64,000 bases of DNA from NCBI GenBank assembly GCA_020634155.1, contig JACKCI010000002.1:1240001-1304000 (forward strand), read 5' to 3'. This document shows, piece after piece, positions 7,900 to 16,773 of this stretch (positions are counted from its first letter, which is position 1; the number at the start of each line of letters is the position of its first letter). Both the position numbers and the translations under genes were made by a program. Source of the stretch: Anaerolineales bacterium. Its GTDB lineage: Bacteria; Chloroflexota; Anaerolineae; Aggregatilineales; J027. The notes beneath the pieces were generated by a model that saw only the letters and a program-made list of their open reading frames with translations, was not told where the DNA came from and searched no databases.

Positions 7900-9837
7900 A
7901 TGCAATACACAGATACCCAAGCAACCCTATTGGCTTATGTGCGCCGTTGGAATAATCGCCTACGCTTGACCCGCACGGTGGTTTGGCTCCCACGGGGCTT
8001 ACTCATCGGCGTTTTGGTCGGCCTGATGATTGCTACAATCTCGCGCCTGCGTCCGTGGCTTTTACCAGAGCAAATCTTGCAAAATGCCCTTGTTGCCGTT
8101 GGCATTATGGGTGTATTGACACTGGTTACAATATGGCTCTGGCCCCGTCCGGCCCGCACCGCCGCCCAAGAATTTGACCGCCGCTTCAATCTCAAGGAGC
8201 GTATCAGCACCGCCTTGGAAATCACCAGCGGCCTCATCACCGCCCCACCTATGTTTGCCGAGCGCCAACTGGAGGATGCACGGGTCGCTGCCAACCGCGT
8301 GGAAGCCAACCATCACCTGCCCGTCAAGGTCAATTGGCTAGAGGTAGCGCTCTTGGTGTTGGCTTTAGTGGGGTTAGCTGCTGCTATTCTCATCAAAAAC
8401 CCCTTTGAAGGCGAGGTCATCGCCCAGCGTGAATTGCAGCAGACCATAGACCAACAAATCGAGCAACTTGAGCAGACTCGTGAGCAAATCGAGAACGATT
8501 CCACCCTTACTGCGGAGCAGCAGGAAGAACTGACCCAGCCCATTGATGAGGCTATCGAAGCTCTGCAAAATCCCGATATTTCTCAAGCTGAGGCTGTTGC
8601 ATCTCTAGCAGAGGCCGAGCAAGAACTTCGTGAAATGAGCCAAGATGGGCAGAGTCGCACTGAGCGGGCTGCGAATTCGGCGGCTGGCAAGCAACTCCGC
8701 GCCAACCCCAACAGCGAACAAGCAGGCGAGGCCCTTGAGGAAAGCGACCTCAATCAAGCGGCTGACGAACTTGAGCAACTGGCGAATGAACTCGACAACC
8801 TCTCAGAGCAAGAGCGCCAAGACCTTGCCGACCAACTCGAAGCTGCTGCTGATGCCTTGCAAGAGACCAACCCCGAATTGGCGGATCAACTGCGTGAGGC
8901 CGCCGAAGCCTTGCGTGAAGGTGACACCCAACGTGCTGCCGAAGCCCTGCAAGATGCGGCGAATACGATGAATCAGCAAGCCCAAGCCAACCAGCAACAA
9001 AGCCAAGCCGCCAATCAAGCCGCCGATCAAGTCAACCAAAGTCGCCAAGACATGTCCGGCACCCAAGACCAGCAAGCGGGCAATCAGCAGCAAGGCAACC
9101 AACAACAAGGCGACCAAGGCCAGCAATCGGGTGACCAACAACAATCTGGTAATCAAGAGGGTGACCAAGGCCAACAGAGTGGTGGAGAGCAGCAATCCGG
9201 CTCCCAAGGCGACCAGCAAGGCAGCGAAGGCCAACAAGCTGGTGACCAGTCCGATGGTCAGCAGTCTGGCAATCAACAAGGTGACCAGCAAAGTGGTGAG
9301 CAGGGTAGCCAGCCCGGTGGACAGCAAGGCGACCAAGCGGGCGATCAGGCAGGTAACCAAGCCGGTGACCAAAGCGGAGAAGGACCAGCCAGTGAAAGCC
9401 AAGGTGGTGAGCAACAAGGCCAACCGTCGGGTGGCGAAAGTGCTGACCAAGCTGGCGGCTCTGGGGCAGGCGACCAAGGCTCACCAGCAGGTAGCGATAC
9501 CGCCACAGGCGAAGCAGGTCAACAACCCGGTGAGGTCAGCAATGCTCCCGGTGACGATGATATGCGTGAGTATGACCCCATTTATGTGCCGCAACGCATT
9601 GGCGAAGATGGCACCGCTGACCCCGAAGTTTCTCTTGGTGGCGAAGTCAGCAACGATGATGGCGAGACCATCAACCAGACCGATTTTAATGAAACTTTTA
9701 GCGGCGAGTCGCAGGTACCCTACAATCGGGTTTTCCAACAATACCAACGCGAAGCGCAGCGGGCACTTGATAGCGACTACATCCCCATTGGCGTGCGCGA
9801 TATTATTCGGGCCTATTTCTCCTCCCTAGAACCCTAG
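7900..9837 (+). CDS. Membrane protein with Gln/Gly/Asp-rich low-complexity domain (DUF4175-like)
   Basis: Three membrane helices lie in the first 170 residues (about 26-46, 59-80, 149-169). Heptad-like acidic helices follow (about 175-350, rich in Gln/Glu/Ala), then nearly 200 residues of a Gln/Gly/Asp/Ser-rich repeat (about 350-543). The end is a conserved-looking tail, PIGVRDIIRAYFSSLEP. That tail and layout resemble membrane proteins encoded beside MoxR/DUF58 clusters (DUF4175-like). No enzymatic motif is visible. The gene sits 49 bp before the MoxR ATPase gene. The disordered repeat could span the cell wall or act as a scaffold, but its side of the membrane is uncertain. Confidence 0.72.
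   Translation: MQYTDTQATLLAYVRRWNNRLRLTRTVVWLPRGLLIGVLVGLMIATISRLRPWLLPEQILQNALVAVGIMGVLTLVTIWLWPRPARTAAQEFDRRFNLKERISTALEITSGLITAPPMFAERQLEDARVAANRVEANHHLPVKVNWLEVALLVLALVGLAAAILIKNPFEGEVIAQRELQQTIDQQIEQLEQTREQIENDSTLTAEQQEELTQPIDEAIEALQNPDISQAEAVASLAEAEQELREMSQDGQSRTERAANSAAGKQLRANPNSEQAGEALEESDLNQAADELEQLANELDNLSEQERQDLADQLEAAADALQETNPELADQLREAAEALREGDTQRAAEALQDAANTMNQQAQANQQQSQAANQAADQVNQSRQDMSGTQDQQAGNQQQGNQQQGDQGQQSGDQQQSGNQEGDQGQQSGGEQQSGSQGDQQGSEGQQAGDQSDGQQSGNQQGDQQSGEQGSQPGGQQGDQAGDQAGNQAGDQSGEGPASESQGGEQQGQPSGGESADQAGGSGAGDQGSPAGSDTATGEAGQQPGEVSNAPGDDDMREYDPIYVPQRIGEDGTADPEVSLGGEVSNDDGETINQTDFNETFSGESQVPYNRVFQQYQREAQRALDSDYIPIGVRDIIRAYFSSLEP
8950..9535 (+). repeat. Degenerate GDQQ/GNQ-type coding repeat
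   Basis: About 195 codons made almost only of Gln, Gly, Asp, Ser, Asn and Glu, with recurring GDQ and GNQQ units. It lies inside the membrane-protein gene and keeps frame throughout. The low complexity also produces long open frames on the opposite strand that are not genes. Confidence 0.85.
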
Positions 9838-9886
9838 GGCGGCTTTGGGGGTAAACACTGTGTATGCGATGGAAAGGGTTTAAAGA

Positions 9887-10885
9887 ATGACAGATGCACC
9901 TGTGACGACCATTAGTGTTGAAGAATTTTCAGAACGCGCTCAAGCTATTGTTAACGAAGTCCGCAAGGTGATTGTGGGCCAAACTGAGCTAATCCGCCAT
10001 GTGTTGATTTGCGTGGTGGTGGGGCGTCATGCCTTGCTGGAAGGCGTACCGGGGTTGGGTAAGACCATGCTCATCCGCACCTTGTCGGAGGTCATGAATC
10101 TCAAATTCTCGCGTATCCAGTTCACCCCAGACTTGATGCCTGCCGACATCACGGGTACCAATATCATGGAGAAGCAAGGAGACGGGCGTCAAGAGTTCCG
10201 CTTTGAAGCTGGCCCTATCTTTGCCAACTTGGTGCTGGCCGACGAAATCAACCGCGCTACCCCCAAGACTCAATCGGCCCTGCTAGAGGCCATGCAGGAA
10301 AAAATGGTGACGGTTGCCAACACCACTTATCACCTTGATCCGCCTTTCTTTGTCTTGGCGACTCAGAACCCACTGGAGATGGAAGGTACCTATCCCCTAC
10401 CAGAAGCCCAGCTTGACCGTTTCATGTTCAAGATTCATGTGCCATTTCCCTCCACTCAAGAACTCGTTGAAATCTTCAACCGCACCACAGGCGGGGATGA
10501 GGGTCAACCCCAACCCGTGGTCGATGGGGCGCAGATTCTAGCAATGAGCGAGTTAGCCTATCAGGTACCGATTGCCTCGCATGTCAGCGAATATGTGGCC
10601 CGTTTGGTGGTGGCGACCCATCCTGAGAGCGAAGGGGCTACCGATAAAGTGCGGCGCTATGTGCGCTATGGTTCCAGCCCACGCGGTGGTCAAGCCCTCA
10701 TCCTTGGCGCAAAGGTCAATGCCTTGCTGGAAGGGCGCTATAATGTGGCCTTTGATGATGTCAAACTCATTGCGCCCGCTGTCTTCCGCCACCGCCTCTT
10801 GTTGAATTTTGAGGGCTTGGCTGAAGGCATCACCGCCGATGATGTCATTTCTGAACTGATTGAACAAACCCCCACAGGAGCATAG
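9887..10885 (+). CDS. MoxR-family AAA+ ATPase
   Basis: AAA+ chaperone-like ATPase of 332 residues, normal for the family. Walker A is GVPGLGKT (53-60), Walker B is LVLADEINRA (115-124), the sensor 1 region is ATQNPLEMEG near 159-168, and arginine-bearing segments follow. MoxR ATPases act with DUF58 and VWA proteins encoded nearby, probably remodelling or metallating targets at the membrane. Here the DUF58 and VWA partners lie 2.4-11 kb downstream on the same strand. The next gene starts 3 bp after the stop. Confidence 0.95.
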   Translation: MTDAPVTTISVEEFSERAQAIVNEVRKVIVGQTELIRHVLICVVVGRHALLEGVPGLGKTMLIRTLSEVMNLKFSRIQFTPDLMPADITGTNIMEKQGDGRQEFRFEAGPIFANLVLADEINRATPKTQSALLEAMQEKMVTVANTTYHLDPPFFVLATQNPLEMEGTYPLPEAQLDRFMFKIHVPFPSTQELVEIFNRTTGGDEGQPQPVVDGAQILAMSELAYQVPIASHVSEYVARLVVATHPESEGATDKVRRYVRYGSSPRGGQALILGAKVNALLEGRYNVAFDDVKLIAPAVFRHRLLLNFEGLAEGITADDVISELIEQTPTGA

Positions 10886-10888
10886 CCT

Positions 10889-11473
10889 ATGCCTTCTTTT
10901 GCGGCTTCTGTTGAGCAACTCCTAAAAGAACCCACCCCTGATAGCCTCTGGCATTTACAGGCCAACCTCTTGGCGCACCCAACAGGACAGGCGGCTTACG
11001 AGTTAAGCGGGCATTTCTTCCGTTATTTGACTCAAGTCAAGGCCATGATGGACACCCGCCAGTTTCCTTTGCTGGCGACGGCCTTGGCTCTGACCTCAAC
11101 GGGCATCAACATCAGCGAGGAAATCTTCTCCAGCCGCAAGACCAATCTTTGGAACCTGACCGCCGACGCCTTCCGTTTGGCTTTGGATACTCTCAGTACC
11201 TATCAATTTGTCTTGCAGGTTGAGCCAACCTTCCTTGTTGGGCATGATGCCGCTACATGGGAGGTCTACCGAGCCTATTGGCAAATCAGTATGGATTATC
11301 AGCCTGACCTTGACCACGACACCCGTCGTCAAGCACTTGACCAGCTATTCCAAGTGGTGCGCGACGCCAATGCCGAGGTGGTGGTGCGGGTAGCTTTCTT
11401 GATTCAGCTTTTCCAATGGGCCTTGGTCTTGCGTCTCTTGCCCCTGCTTTCCGGAGTGCCGAGCCGTGAGTGA
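10889..11473 (+). CDS. Hypothetical protein between MoxR and the second ABC exporter
   Basis: A 194-residue protein, mostly alpha-helical. It has no signal peptide and a hydrophobic segment at the C-terminus (VAFLIQLFQWALVLRLLPLL, about 168-187) that could anchor it or pack on a partner. I recognise no motif. It starts 3 bp after moxR and its end overlaps the next ATPase gene by 8 bp, so it is very likely translated with both and may be a dedicated partner of one of them. Confidence 0.7.
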   Translation: MPSFAASVEQLLKEPTPDSLWHLQANLLAHPTGQAAYELSGHFFRYLTQVKAMMDTRQFPLLATALALTSTGINISEEIFSSRKTNLWNLTADAFRLALDTLSTYQFVLQVEPTFLVGHDAATWEVYRAYWQISMDYQPDLDHDTRRQALDQLFQVVRDANAEVVVRVAFLIQLFQWALVLRLLPLLSGVPSRE

Positions 11474-12401
11474 CGCGGTCATCGTGACCGAAAACCTCAC
11501 CAAGCGCTTCGGGTCACGGTGGGGTCGTGAATCAAAAGTGGCGGTACAGGGTGTCAACTTGCAGGTTACCGGAGCGCAGGTCTATGGCTTTCTAGGCGTT
11601 AATGGTGCAGGCAAAAGCACCACCATCCGCATGATTCTCGACTTGATGCACCCTAGCCAAGGTCGCGCCCTTGTCTACGGCAAAGACCCGCGCCGTCAGC
11701 CCGACGTGCTGCGACGGGTTGGCTCATTGGTTGAGGGGGCTACTTTTTACCCCTACCTCAGCGGTTGGGACAACTTGAGGGTTATCGGCAATAGTCAAGC
11801 CCAGTTCAATCAACAACGTGCCACTGAACTGGTTGAGCGCGTTGGCCTTGATAAAGCGATTAAGGTCAAGGTGCGGGCCTATTCAACAGGCATGAAACAG
11901 CGCCTTGGCATTGCTGCCGCCTTGCTTCAAGACCCTGATTTAATCATCTTGGATGAGCCAACCAGTGGTATGGATCCAGCAGGTATCCGTGAAATGCGCC
12001 GTTTCATTCGTGATTTAGCGCATGAGCAGGGTAAGACCGTCTTTTTGACCAGCCACCTCCTCAGCGAAGTACAGCAGACCTGTGACCGCTTGGCGATTAT
12101 CAACGCGGGCCAGATTATCCAAGAGGGTGCATTGACTGACCTCCTCAGCCAGCAATCCCTTTATGAACTGGATGTCTCGGATGTTGAGCGAACCCGTAAC
12201 GCTTTGCAGGAACGCTGGTCGGTGATACCCACCGAGAATGATGGTTTACTCCATATAAATGCCCCGCGTGCCGATATTCCGCATATCATCAAGCGCCTCG
12301 TTGAGCAGGGCATTGATATTTACAGCATGGCCCCGTATCGCCAAAGCCTCGAAGATTATTTCTTGGAACTGGTGGGGCTTGAGGAGGGCAAACTCTCATG
12401 A
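11466..12401 (+). CDS. ABC-2 type exporter ATP-binding protein (second pair)
   Basis: GTG start inside the preceding gene. Walker A is GVNGAGKST, the signature is YSTGMKQRL and Walker B is LIILDEPTSGMDP, followed by LTSHLLSE with the switch His. It is closest in style to BcrA/CcmA-type export ATPases. The final codons overlap the permease start (ATGATGG), which indicates coupling. It differs clearly from the first ATPase: it lacks the acidic N-terminal extension and has a different C-terminal part. The cluster therefore holds two distinct exporters rather than a recent duplication. Confidence 0.93.
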   Translation: MSDAVIVTENLTKRFGSRWGRESKVAVQGVNLQVTGAQVYGFLGVNGAGKSTTIRMILDLMHPSQGRALVYGKDPRRQPDVLRRVGSLVEGATFYPYLSGWDNLRVIGNSQAQFNQQRATELVERVGLDKAIKVKVRAYSTGMKQRLGIAAALLQDPDLIILDEPTSGMDPAGIREMRRFIRDLAHEQGKTVFLTSHLLSEVQQTCDRLAIINAGQIIQEGALTDLLSQQSLYELDVSDVERTRNALQERWSVIPTENDGLLHINAPRADIPHIIKRLVEQGIDIYSMAPYRQSLEDYFLELVGLEEGKLS

Positions 12402-13261
12402 TGGCACTCTTTCGTGCTGAATGGCGCAAAATAGCGGGCAATCGTCTACTGATTAGCTGCTTATTATGGGTTTGGCCTTTCTTAGGTTGTGCGCTCACGG
12501 GCCTGTTGACCTTGATTTTTTTGTTAAACACAGATGCCCGTGCCAACTATATCAATGAGCCTATCCCTTGGACAGATGCCGCCTTGCTCCCTTGGCAGCT
12601 TCTCAATAACATCTTTGGTCGCTTGCTGTTATTGGCCTTTGCCATTACCGTTTTTGCGGGTGAATATGAGTATAGGACATGGAAGACGGTCATTCCGGGG
12701 AACCGTCGCGCCCAACTCTTGCTCGTTAAGTATCTTGCAACGGGTGGCTTTGTGATTCGCTTTCTTGCCATCATGATGGTGTTGTTGCTGGTCAGTATCG
12801 GCTTTATGAATGCCATCTTTGGCGCATCCTATCCTCCCCAACTCACGATTGACAGTTTTCTTCACGGTGTTCAAGATGTGGTGCTAAATGCCACACTGAC
12901 CTTTACGGCTGCCCTCATTGTGACCACCCTTGCCATTCTTGTGTCGATGTGGACGCGTTCAATTCTTTTCGGTTTAGTGGCCGGGATGGTCATTTCAATT
13001 ATTGAATCTTTCGGCATCCCAAGCCTTTTGTTTATTGCTTCTGAACTTCTCAAAATTGACGAAATTCTTGATTTGGTCATCTTTTTTCCAACCTTCAATA
13101 CCGACAACCTATCCTCATGGATTAACTCGAACCAACCCCTGATTTACTTTGACGCTACCCCAAAGGTACCCTTGCTGGCCTCTGTTCTTATCTTGACCGT
13201 TTGGGTGGTGGGGTTAGGTTGGCTGTCCATGTTCGTTTTCAAACGCCAAGATATACAATAG
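12398..13261 (+). CDS. ABC-2 family exporter membrane subunit (second pair)
   Basis: A 287-residue polytopic protein with about six helices. The N-terminal FRAEWRKIAGNRLL segment is the usual coupling region. GEYEYRTWKTVIPGNRRAQLL after helix 2 resembles the equivalent loop of BcrB/ABC-2 bacitracin-type and copper-type permeases. It starts 4 bp before the ATPase stop and ends 12 bp before the DUF58 gene. Substrate cannot be told from sequence. Confidence 0.85.
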   Translation: MMALFRAEWRKIAGNRLLISCLLWVWPFLGCALTGLLTLIFLLNTDARANYINEPIPWTDAALLPWQLLNNIFGRLLLLAFAITVFAGEYEYRTWKTVIPGNRRAQLLLVKYLATGGFVIRFLAIMMVLLLVSIGFMNAIFGASYPPQLTIDSFLHGVQDVVLNATLTFTAALIVTTLAILVSMWTRSILFGLVAGMVISIIESFGIPSLLFIASELLKIDEILDLVIFFPTFNTDNLSSWINSNQPLIYFDATPKVPLLASVLILTVWVVGLGWLSMFVFKRQDIQ

Positions 13262-13273
13262 AGGGCTTACGCG

Positions 13274-14173
13274 ATGAGTACAGCATTTCGTATCTTTGAC
13301 CCTAGCACCCTACGCAAATTTGAAAGCCTCTCGTTGGTTGCCAATCAAGTCCGTTCCGGTTCTATGAAAGGGGAGCGGCGTTCCACCAAGCGCGGCACCA
13401 GCGTTGAATTTGCGGACTACCGCGATTATGTCAAAGGCGATGATCTGCGCCGTGTAGACTGGAACATCTACGCCCGCCTAGAGCGCCCTTTCATCAAATT
13501 GCACGAGGAAGAGGAAGACCTTGCCGTCCATTTTTTGATTGATAGCTCGGCCAGCATGGATTGGCCCCGCCAAGGCGACAAAGACCAACACAAGTTCGTC
13601 TGGTCATTGCGGGTCTTGGGTGCCTTGGCTTATCTCTCATTGATGACGGGTGATTTGGTGCAAGTCCACGCTCTCCGTCCTGATCGTATTGTGCGCTGGG
13701 GGCCATTTCGTGGGCGGGGCTATGCCATGAACATGCTCCAACACCTTGAGAAACTCGGCACCCGTGGGGAAGTCAACCTCAATGTTACTCTGCGTGATTA
13801 TGCCATGCGGAGCCGTCGCCCCGGTCTTGCCATCATCATTAGCGACATGATGACCAATGATTACCGTGATGGCCTCAGTGCCATGCAATCACGCGGCTTT
13901 GAACTCGTCCTCATTCAAGCCCTTGCTCCCGATGAGGTCAATCCTGAGATTACGGGCGACTTGCGCTTGATTGATGTCGAGTCCGGCATCCCTCAAGAAG
14001 TTACCATTGATGCTGAAATGCGTGACCTCTATCAACAGCGCCTTCTTGCATGGCAAGAGGACATTGGTGATTTTTGCCTCAAGCGCGGTATCCATTACGT
14101 GACGGCCCAAACCTCGACCCCATGGGAAGAACTCATCCTCTTTGAGCTACGGCGTATCGGTGTGGTACGATGA
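13274..14173 (+). CDS. DUF58 protein (VWA-like fold, MoxR partner)
   Basis: The DUF58 signature is present: VEFADYRDYVKGDDLRRVDW near residues 44-64, followed by NIYARLERPFIKLHEEEEDL. A VWA-like domain with DSSASM (about 90-95) has a metal-ion-dependent adhesion-site pattern. There is no membrane helix, whereas many DUF58 proteins have two, so this one is probably cytoplasmic. In MoxR clusters the DUF58 protein is a standard companion of the ATPase. The stop overlaps the next start (ATGA). Confidence 0.93.
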   Translation: MSTAFRIFDPSTLRKFESLSLVANQVRSGSMKGERRSTKRGTSVEFADYRDYVKGDDLRRVDWNIYARLERPFIKLHEEEEDLAVHFLIDSSASMDWPRQGDKDQHKFVWSLRVLGALAYLSLMTGDLVQVHALRPDRIVRWGPFRGRGYAMNMLQHLEKLGTRGEVNLNVTLRDYAMRSRRPGLAIIISDMMTNDYRDGLSAMQSRGFELVLIQALAPDEVNPEITGDLRLIDVESGIPQEVTIDAEMRDLYQQRLLAWQEDIGDFCLKRGIHYVTAQTSTPWEELILFELRRIGVVR

Positions 14174-16764
14174 TCCGCCGCCTGTGGCTGACAATGGTGG
14201 TCTTGATGGGGGGATTTGCGCTGCGGATGTGGCGCATTGGCACCGAGTCAATTTGGCATGATGAGGGCTGGTCGATTCGCGCCATTCGTGGCCCCTTCAC
14301 CACCCCTGATGACAATACCCCCTATGGCTACTATACCCTCGGTCACCTGCTCTGGCGTCTTGGTACTGGTGAATCACCCTTGGCCTTCCGCTATACCTCG
14401 GTGCTGCTAGGGTTAATCACTGTCGCGGTGGCCCTACGGTTGGCATGGCGTTGGTATAGCATGGGCGCAGGTCTCGCAACGGGTATCTTAGTCGCCTCCT
14501 CGCCCTTGCTCTGGGATTATGCTCAAGAGGTACGTGCCTATGTTGCGGTGCCGTTGATAGCCGTTCTGTTGGTGATGGGCGTTGGAGCGTTATTGGCGCA
14601 CACGTCAGGCGCGGGCAAGGTCAGGCCGCAGGTCTGGGCGAAGTCGCGCCGCCTCACCCCTGAAGCAAAAATCTGGCTTGCCCTCTGGCTTACCGAACTC
14701 GCTGGCCTTTACATCCACAATCTTGCCGTTCCCCTCATCGTGTGGGCCAGTGTTGCTGTCGGGGCGGTCTGGCTCATCCGCCACGATTGGTCACGCATAT
14801 TTCTTTGGGGAATCGCGCACCTCTTGTTGATTATGGTTTATCTCCCGTGGCTGCTGACCCAATCCCCCTCTGGTACGCCCCTCAATACCCCGCCGCGTTG
14901 GGGATTTAGTCTTATTCAAGATATTTGGTATAGCTACTTTTTGCCCGTCCTTCCCCAATGGCAAGCCACTCCCAGTGACCTCTGGCTCAATCTCGCGGGC
15001 CTTAGTTTGCTGCTCTCCGCCCTCATCCTAATTATCCGTACCCCTAACACTCGCACATGGGTATTGCTCTCTCATATCACCCTTGTGCCTTTATTCAGCA
15101 CCCTTTTATTGCGAACCGCCCATATTGATTTTCACCCGCGCTATTATATTGCTGCCGTCCCTGCCACCTTGTTGGTATGGGTCGCGGGTCTTGCTCAACT
15201 GTCCAAGCGGTGGGTGGGTGTAACCCTTGGTGCTGTCGTCATCTTTGGCTTAGGTCTAACTCAATCCAGCTTGCACGCTATCGCCACCACCCGCGCCTAT
15301 CAGCATGATGACTTCGCTGGTCTAGCAGCTTATTACGCCACTTTGCCCTCCAATGCCGTCATTATCATCCCCTTTGAGCGTGAGCCAGCCCTGCAAAGCT
15401 ACTACGCCAGACTTGCCAATATCCGCGCTCAATTCATGAATATCCCCCTTCATAGCACCGAAGCGGAAGCCTTGGAACAACTCGCCACCCTTGATACACC
15501 CTTACCCATCGAGTTCTTGACATGGTTCCAACTTCCCGCCGATGTGCGCGGCATGTATCCTTGTCTGCTGGCGGCCAGTAGCGATACCAGCAGCAAAGCG
15601 CGAACTTACTACGGCCTTGAGACTCAAGCCTATACCCTTGCTCAAGTCCCTAGCTTTACCAACTCACCTGAACCAATGCCTACCTATGGCAATCTCACCC
15701 TAGAGCAGGTTGGTTGGATAGCTTCAACGCAGTCTATCTGTGTCCGCACTACATGGCAAGCCGCTTCCCCCCCCACCACTGCCATCAGCCTTGCCATGCG
15801 CTTGCTCAATAACCTCGGCTGGCTGCTAAATCAAAGCGACGTCATCATCCGTGACGCTGCTCAACATACCGATTGGCAGCATGGAGCGTCTTATCACCGC
15901 TTGCAGGTTCCAAATGGTGCGCCAAGGACTATCTATCCCCTTGAATGGAGCATCTATAGCGACCTCGCCCCACACGGCTATGACCACTACGCCTCTGACG
16001 GAGCCTCGCTTGGCGTTAGCTATCGCCTTGAGAATGGTGTGGAGGCTGTCGGCCCTCCCATAACGGTGGAACCCGCGCAGAGTCAAATCATTGCCACCAA
16101 TGCCGACGCTACCCTTAATAGCGGCACCCAGCTTGAAGTCACGCTCCTCCTCGCGCAGCCTGCCGCTACCTTAACGCTCGTTGGCACCGATTGGCAACTA
16201 TCCCAGCCTGTCGCATGGCAAGGCGCGGCTGGCCTTAGCTGGCATCAATTCCGCATCCCTCCCGATGCCCAAGGTGAGGCGATTTTGCGCTTAGATGATG
16301 TGATACCCCTCGCCACCTATACCATCCATACCATTGAGCGCACCTTTGACCTGCCAGCATTTGATAGAGTCGTCGAAGCCGAGTTTGTTGGGGTAGGGCG
16401 CTTGGTTGGGGTGAGCGTTCCCCAAACGCAGGTATCATCCGCTGCGCCTTTTGCTTTAACATTAGGGTGGCAGGCCACTGCAACACCCGACATTGCCTAT
16501 ACAGTCTTTGCCCAATTGCTCGATGAGAGCGGCCGTGTCCTTGCCCAAAGCGATAGCTCGCCTGCCAATGCCGAGCGTCCGACAACCAGTTGGCTGCCCA
16601 ATGAGTATATTGTGGACAACCATCAGTTGACCTTCCGAGTAAATGACTACAGAGGAGCCGCCTATCTTATCGTTGGTTTTTATGACCCCTTGACCTTTGA
16701 ACGGGTACGAACAACCGACGGTAGCGACCATGTGCGGCTGCCCCTTGAAATAGCGATAGAGTGA
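14170..16764 (+). CDS. GT39/ArnT-like membrane glycosyltransferase with large C-terminal domain
   Basis: An N-terminal polytopic region of about 400 residues carries the family loop IWHDEGWS (catalytic acidic pair) after helix 1, and YAQEVRAY in the next extracytoplasmic loop. This is the layout of dolichyl/undecaprenyl-phosphate-sugar transferases of the GT39/PMT type. These enzymes move a sugar from a lipid carrier to protein or lipid outside the membrane. The remaining ~450 residues are soluble and beta-rich and have no enzyme motif I know. Start and stop are tightly packed with DUF58 and VWA genes, so it may glycosylate a component of the same machine. That link is inference. Confidence 0.8.
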   Translation: MIRRLWLTMVVLMGGFALRMWRIGTESIWHDEGWSIRAIRGPFTTPDDNTPYGYYTLGHLLWRLGTGESPLAFRYTSVLLGLITVAVALRLAWRWYSMGAGLATGILVASSPLLWDYAQEVRAYVAVPLIAVLLVMGVGALLAHTSGAGKVRPQVWAKSRRLTPEAKIWLALWLTELAGLYIHNLAVPLIVWASVAVGAVWLIRHDWSRIFLWGIAHLLLIMVYLPWLLTQSPSGTPLNTPPRWGFSLIQDIWYSYFLPVLPQWQATPSDLWLNLAGLSLLLSALILIIRTPNTRTWVLLSHITLVPLFSTLLLRTAHIDFHPRYYIAAVPATLLVWVAGLAQLSKRWVGVTLGAVVIFGLGLTQSSLHAIATTRAYQHDDFAGLAAYYATLPSNAVIIIPFEREPALQSYYARLANIRAQFMNIPLHSTEAEALEQLATLDTPLPIEFLTWFQLPADVRGMYPCLLAASSDTSSKARTYYGLETQAYTLAQVPSFTNSPEPMPTYGNLTLEQVGWIASTQSICVRTTWQAASPPTTAISLAMRLLNNLGWLLNQSDVIIRDAAQHTDWQHGASYHRLQVPNGAPRTIYPLEWSIYSDLAPHGYDHYASDGASLGVSYRLENGVEAVGPPITVEPAQSQIIATNADATLNSGTQLEVTLLLAQPAATLTLVGTDWQLSQPVAWQGAAGLSWHQFRIPPDAQGEAILRLDDVIPLATYTIHTIERTFDLPAFDRVVEAEFVGVGRLVGVSVPQTQVSSAAPFALTLGWQATATPDIAYTVFAQLLDESGRVLAQSDSSPANAERPTTSWLPNEYIVDNHQLTFRVNDYRGAAYLIVGFYDPLTFERVRTTDGSDHVRLPLEIAIE

Positions 16765-16773
16765 GGCGGTAGT

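Noticed and set aside
8803..9477. A 224-codon open frame on the - strand, hydrophobic (Leu/Val-rich)
   Set aside because: It is the complement of the Gln/Gly/Asp repeat; low complexity keeps it open. The + strand frame has membrane helices, a conserved tail and a place in the operon.
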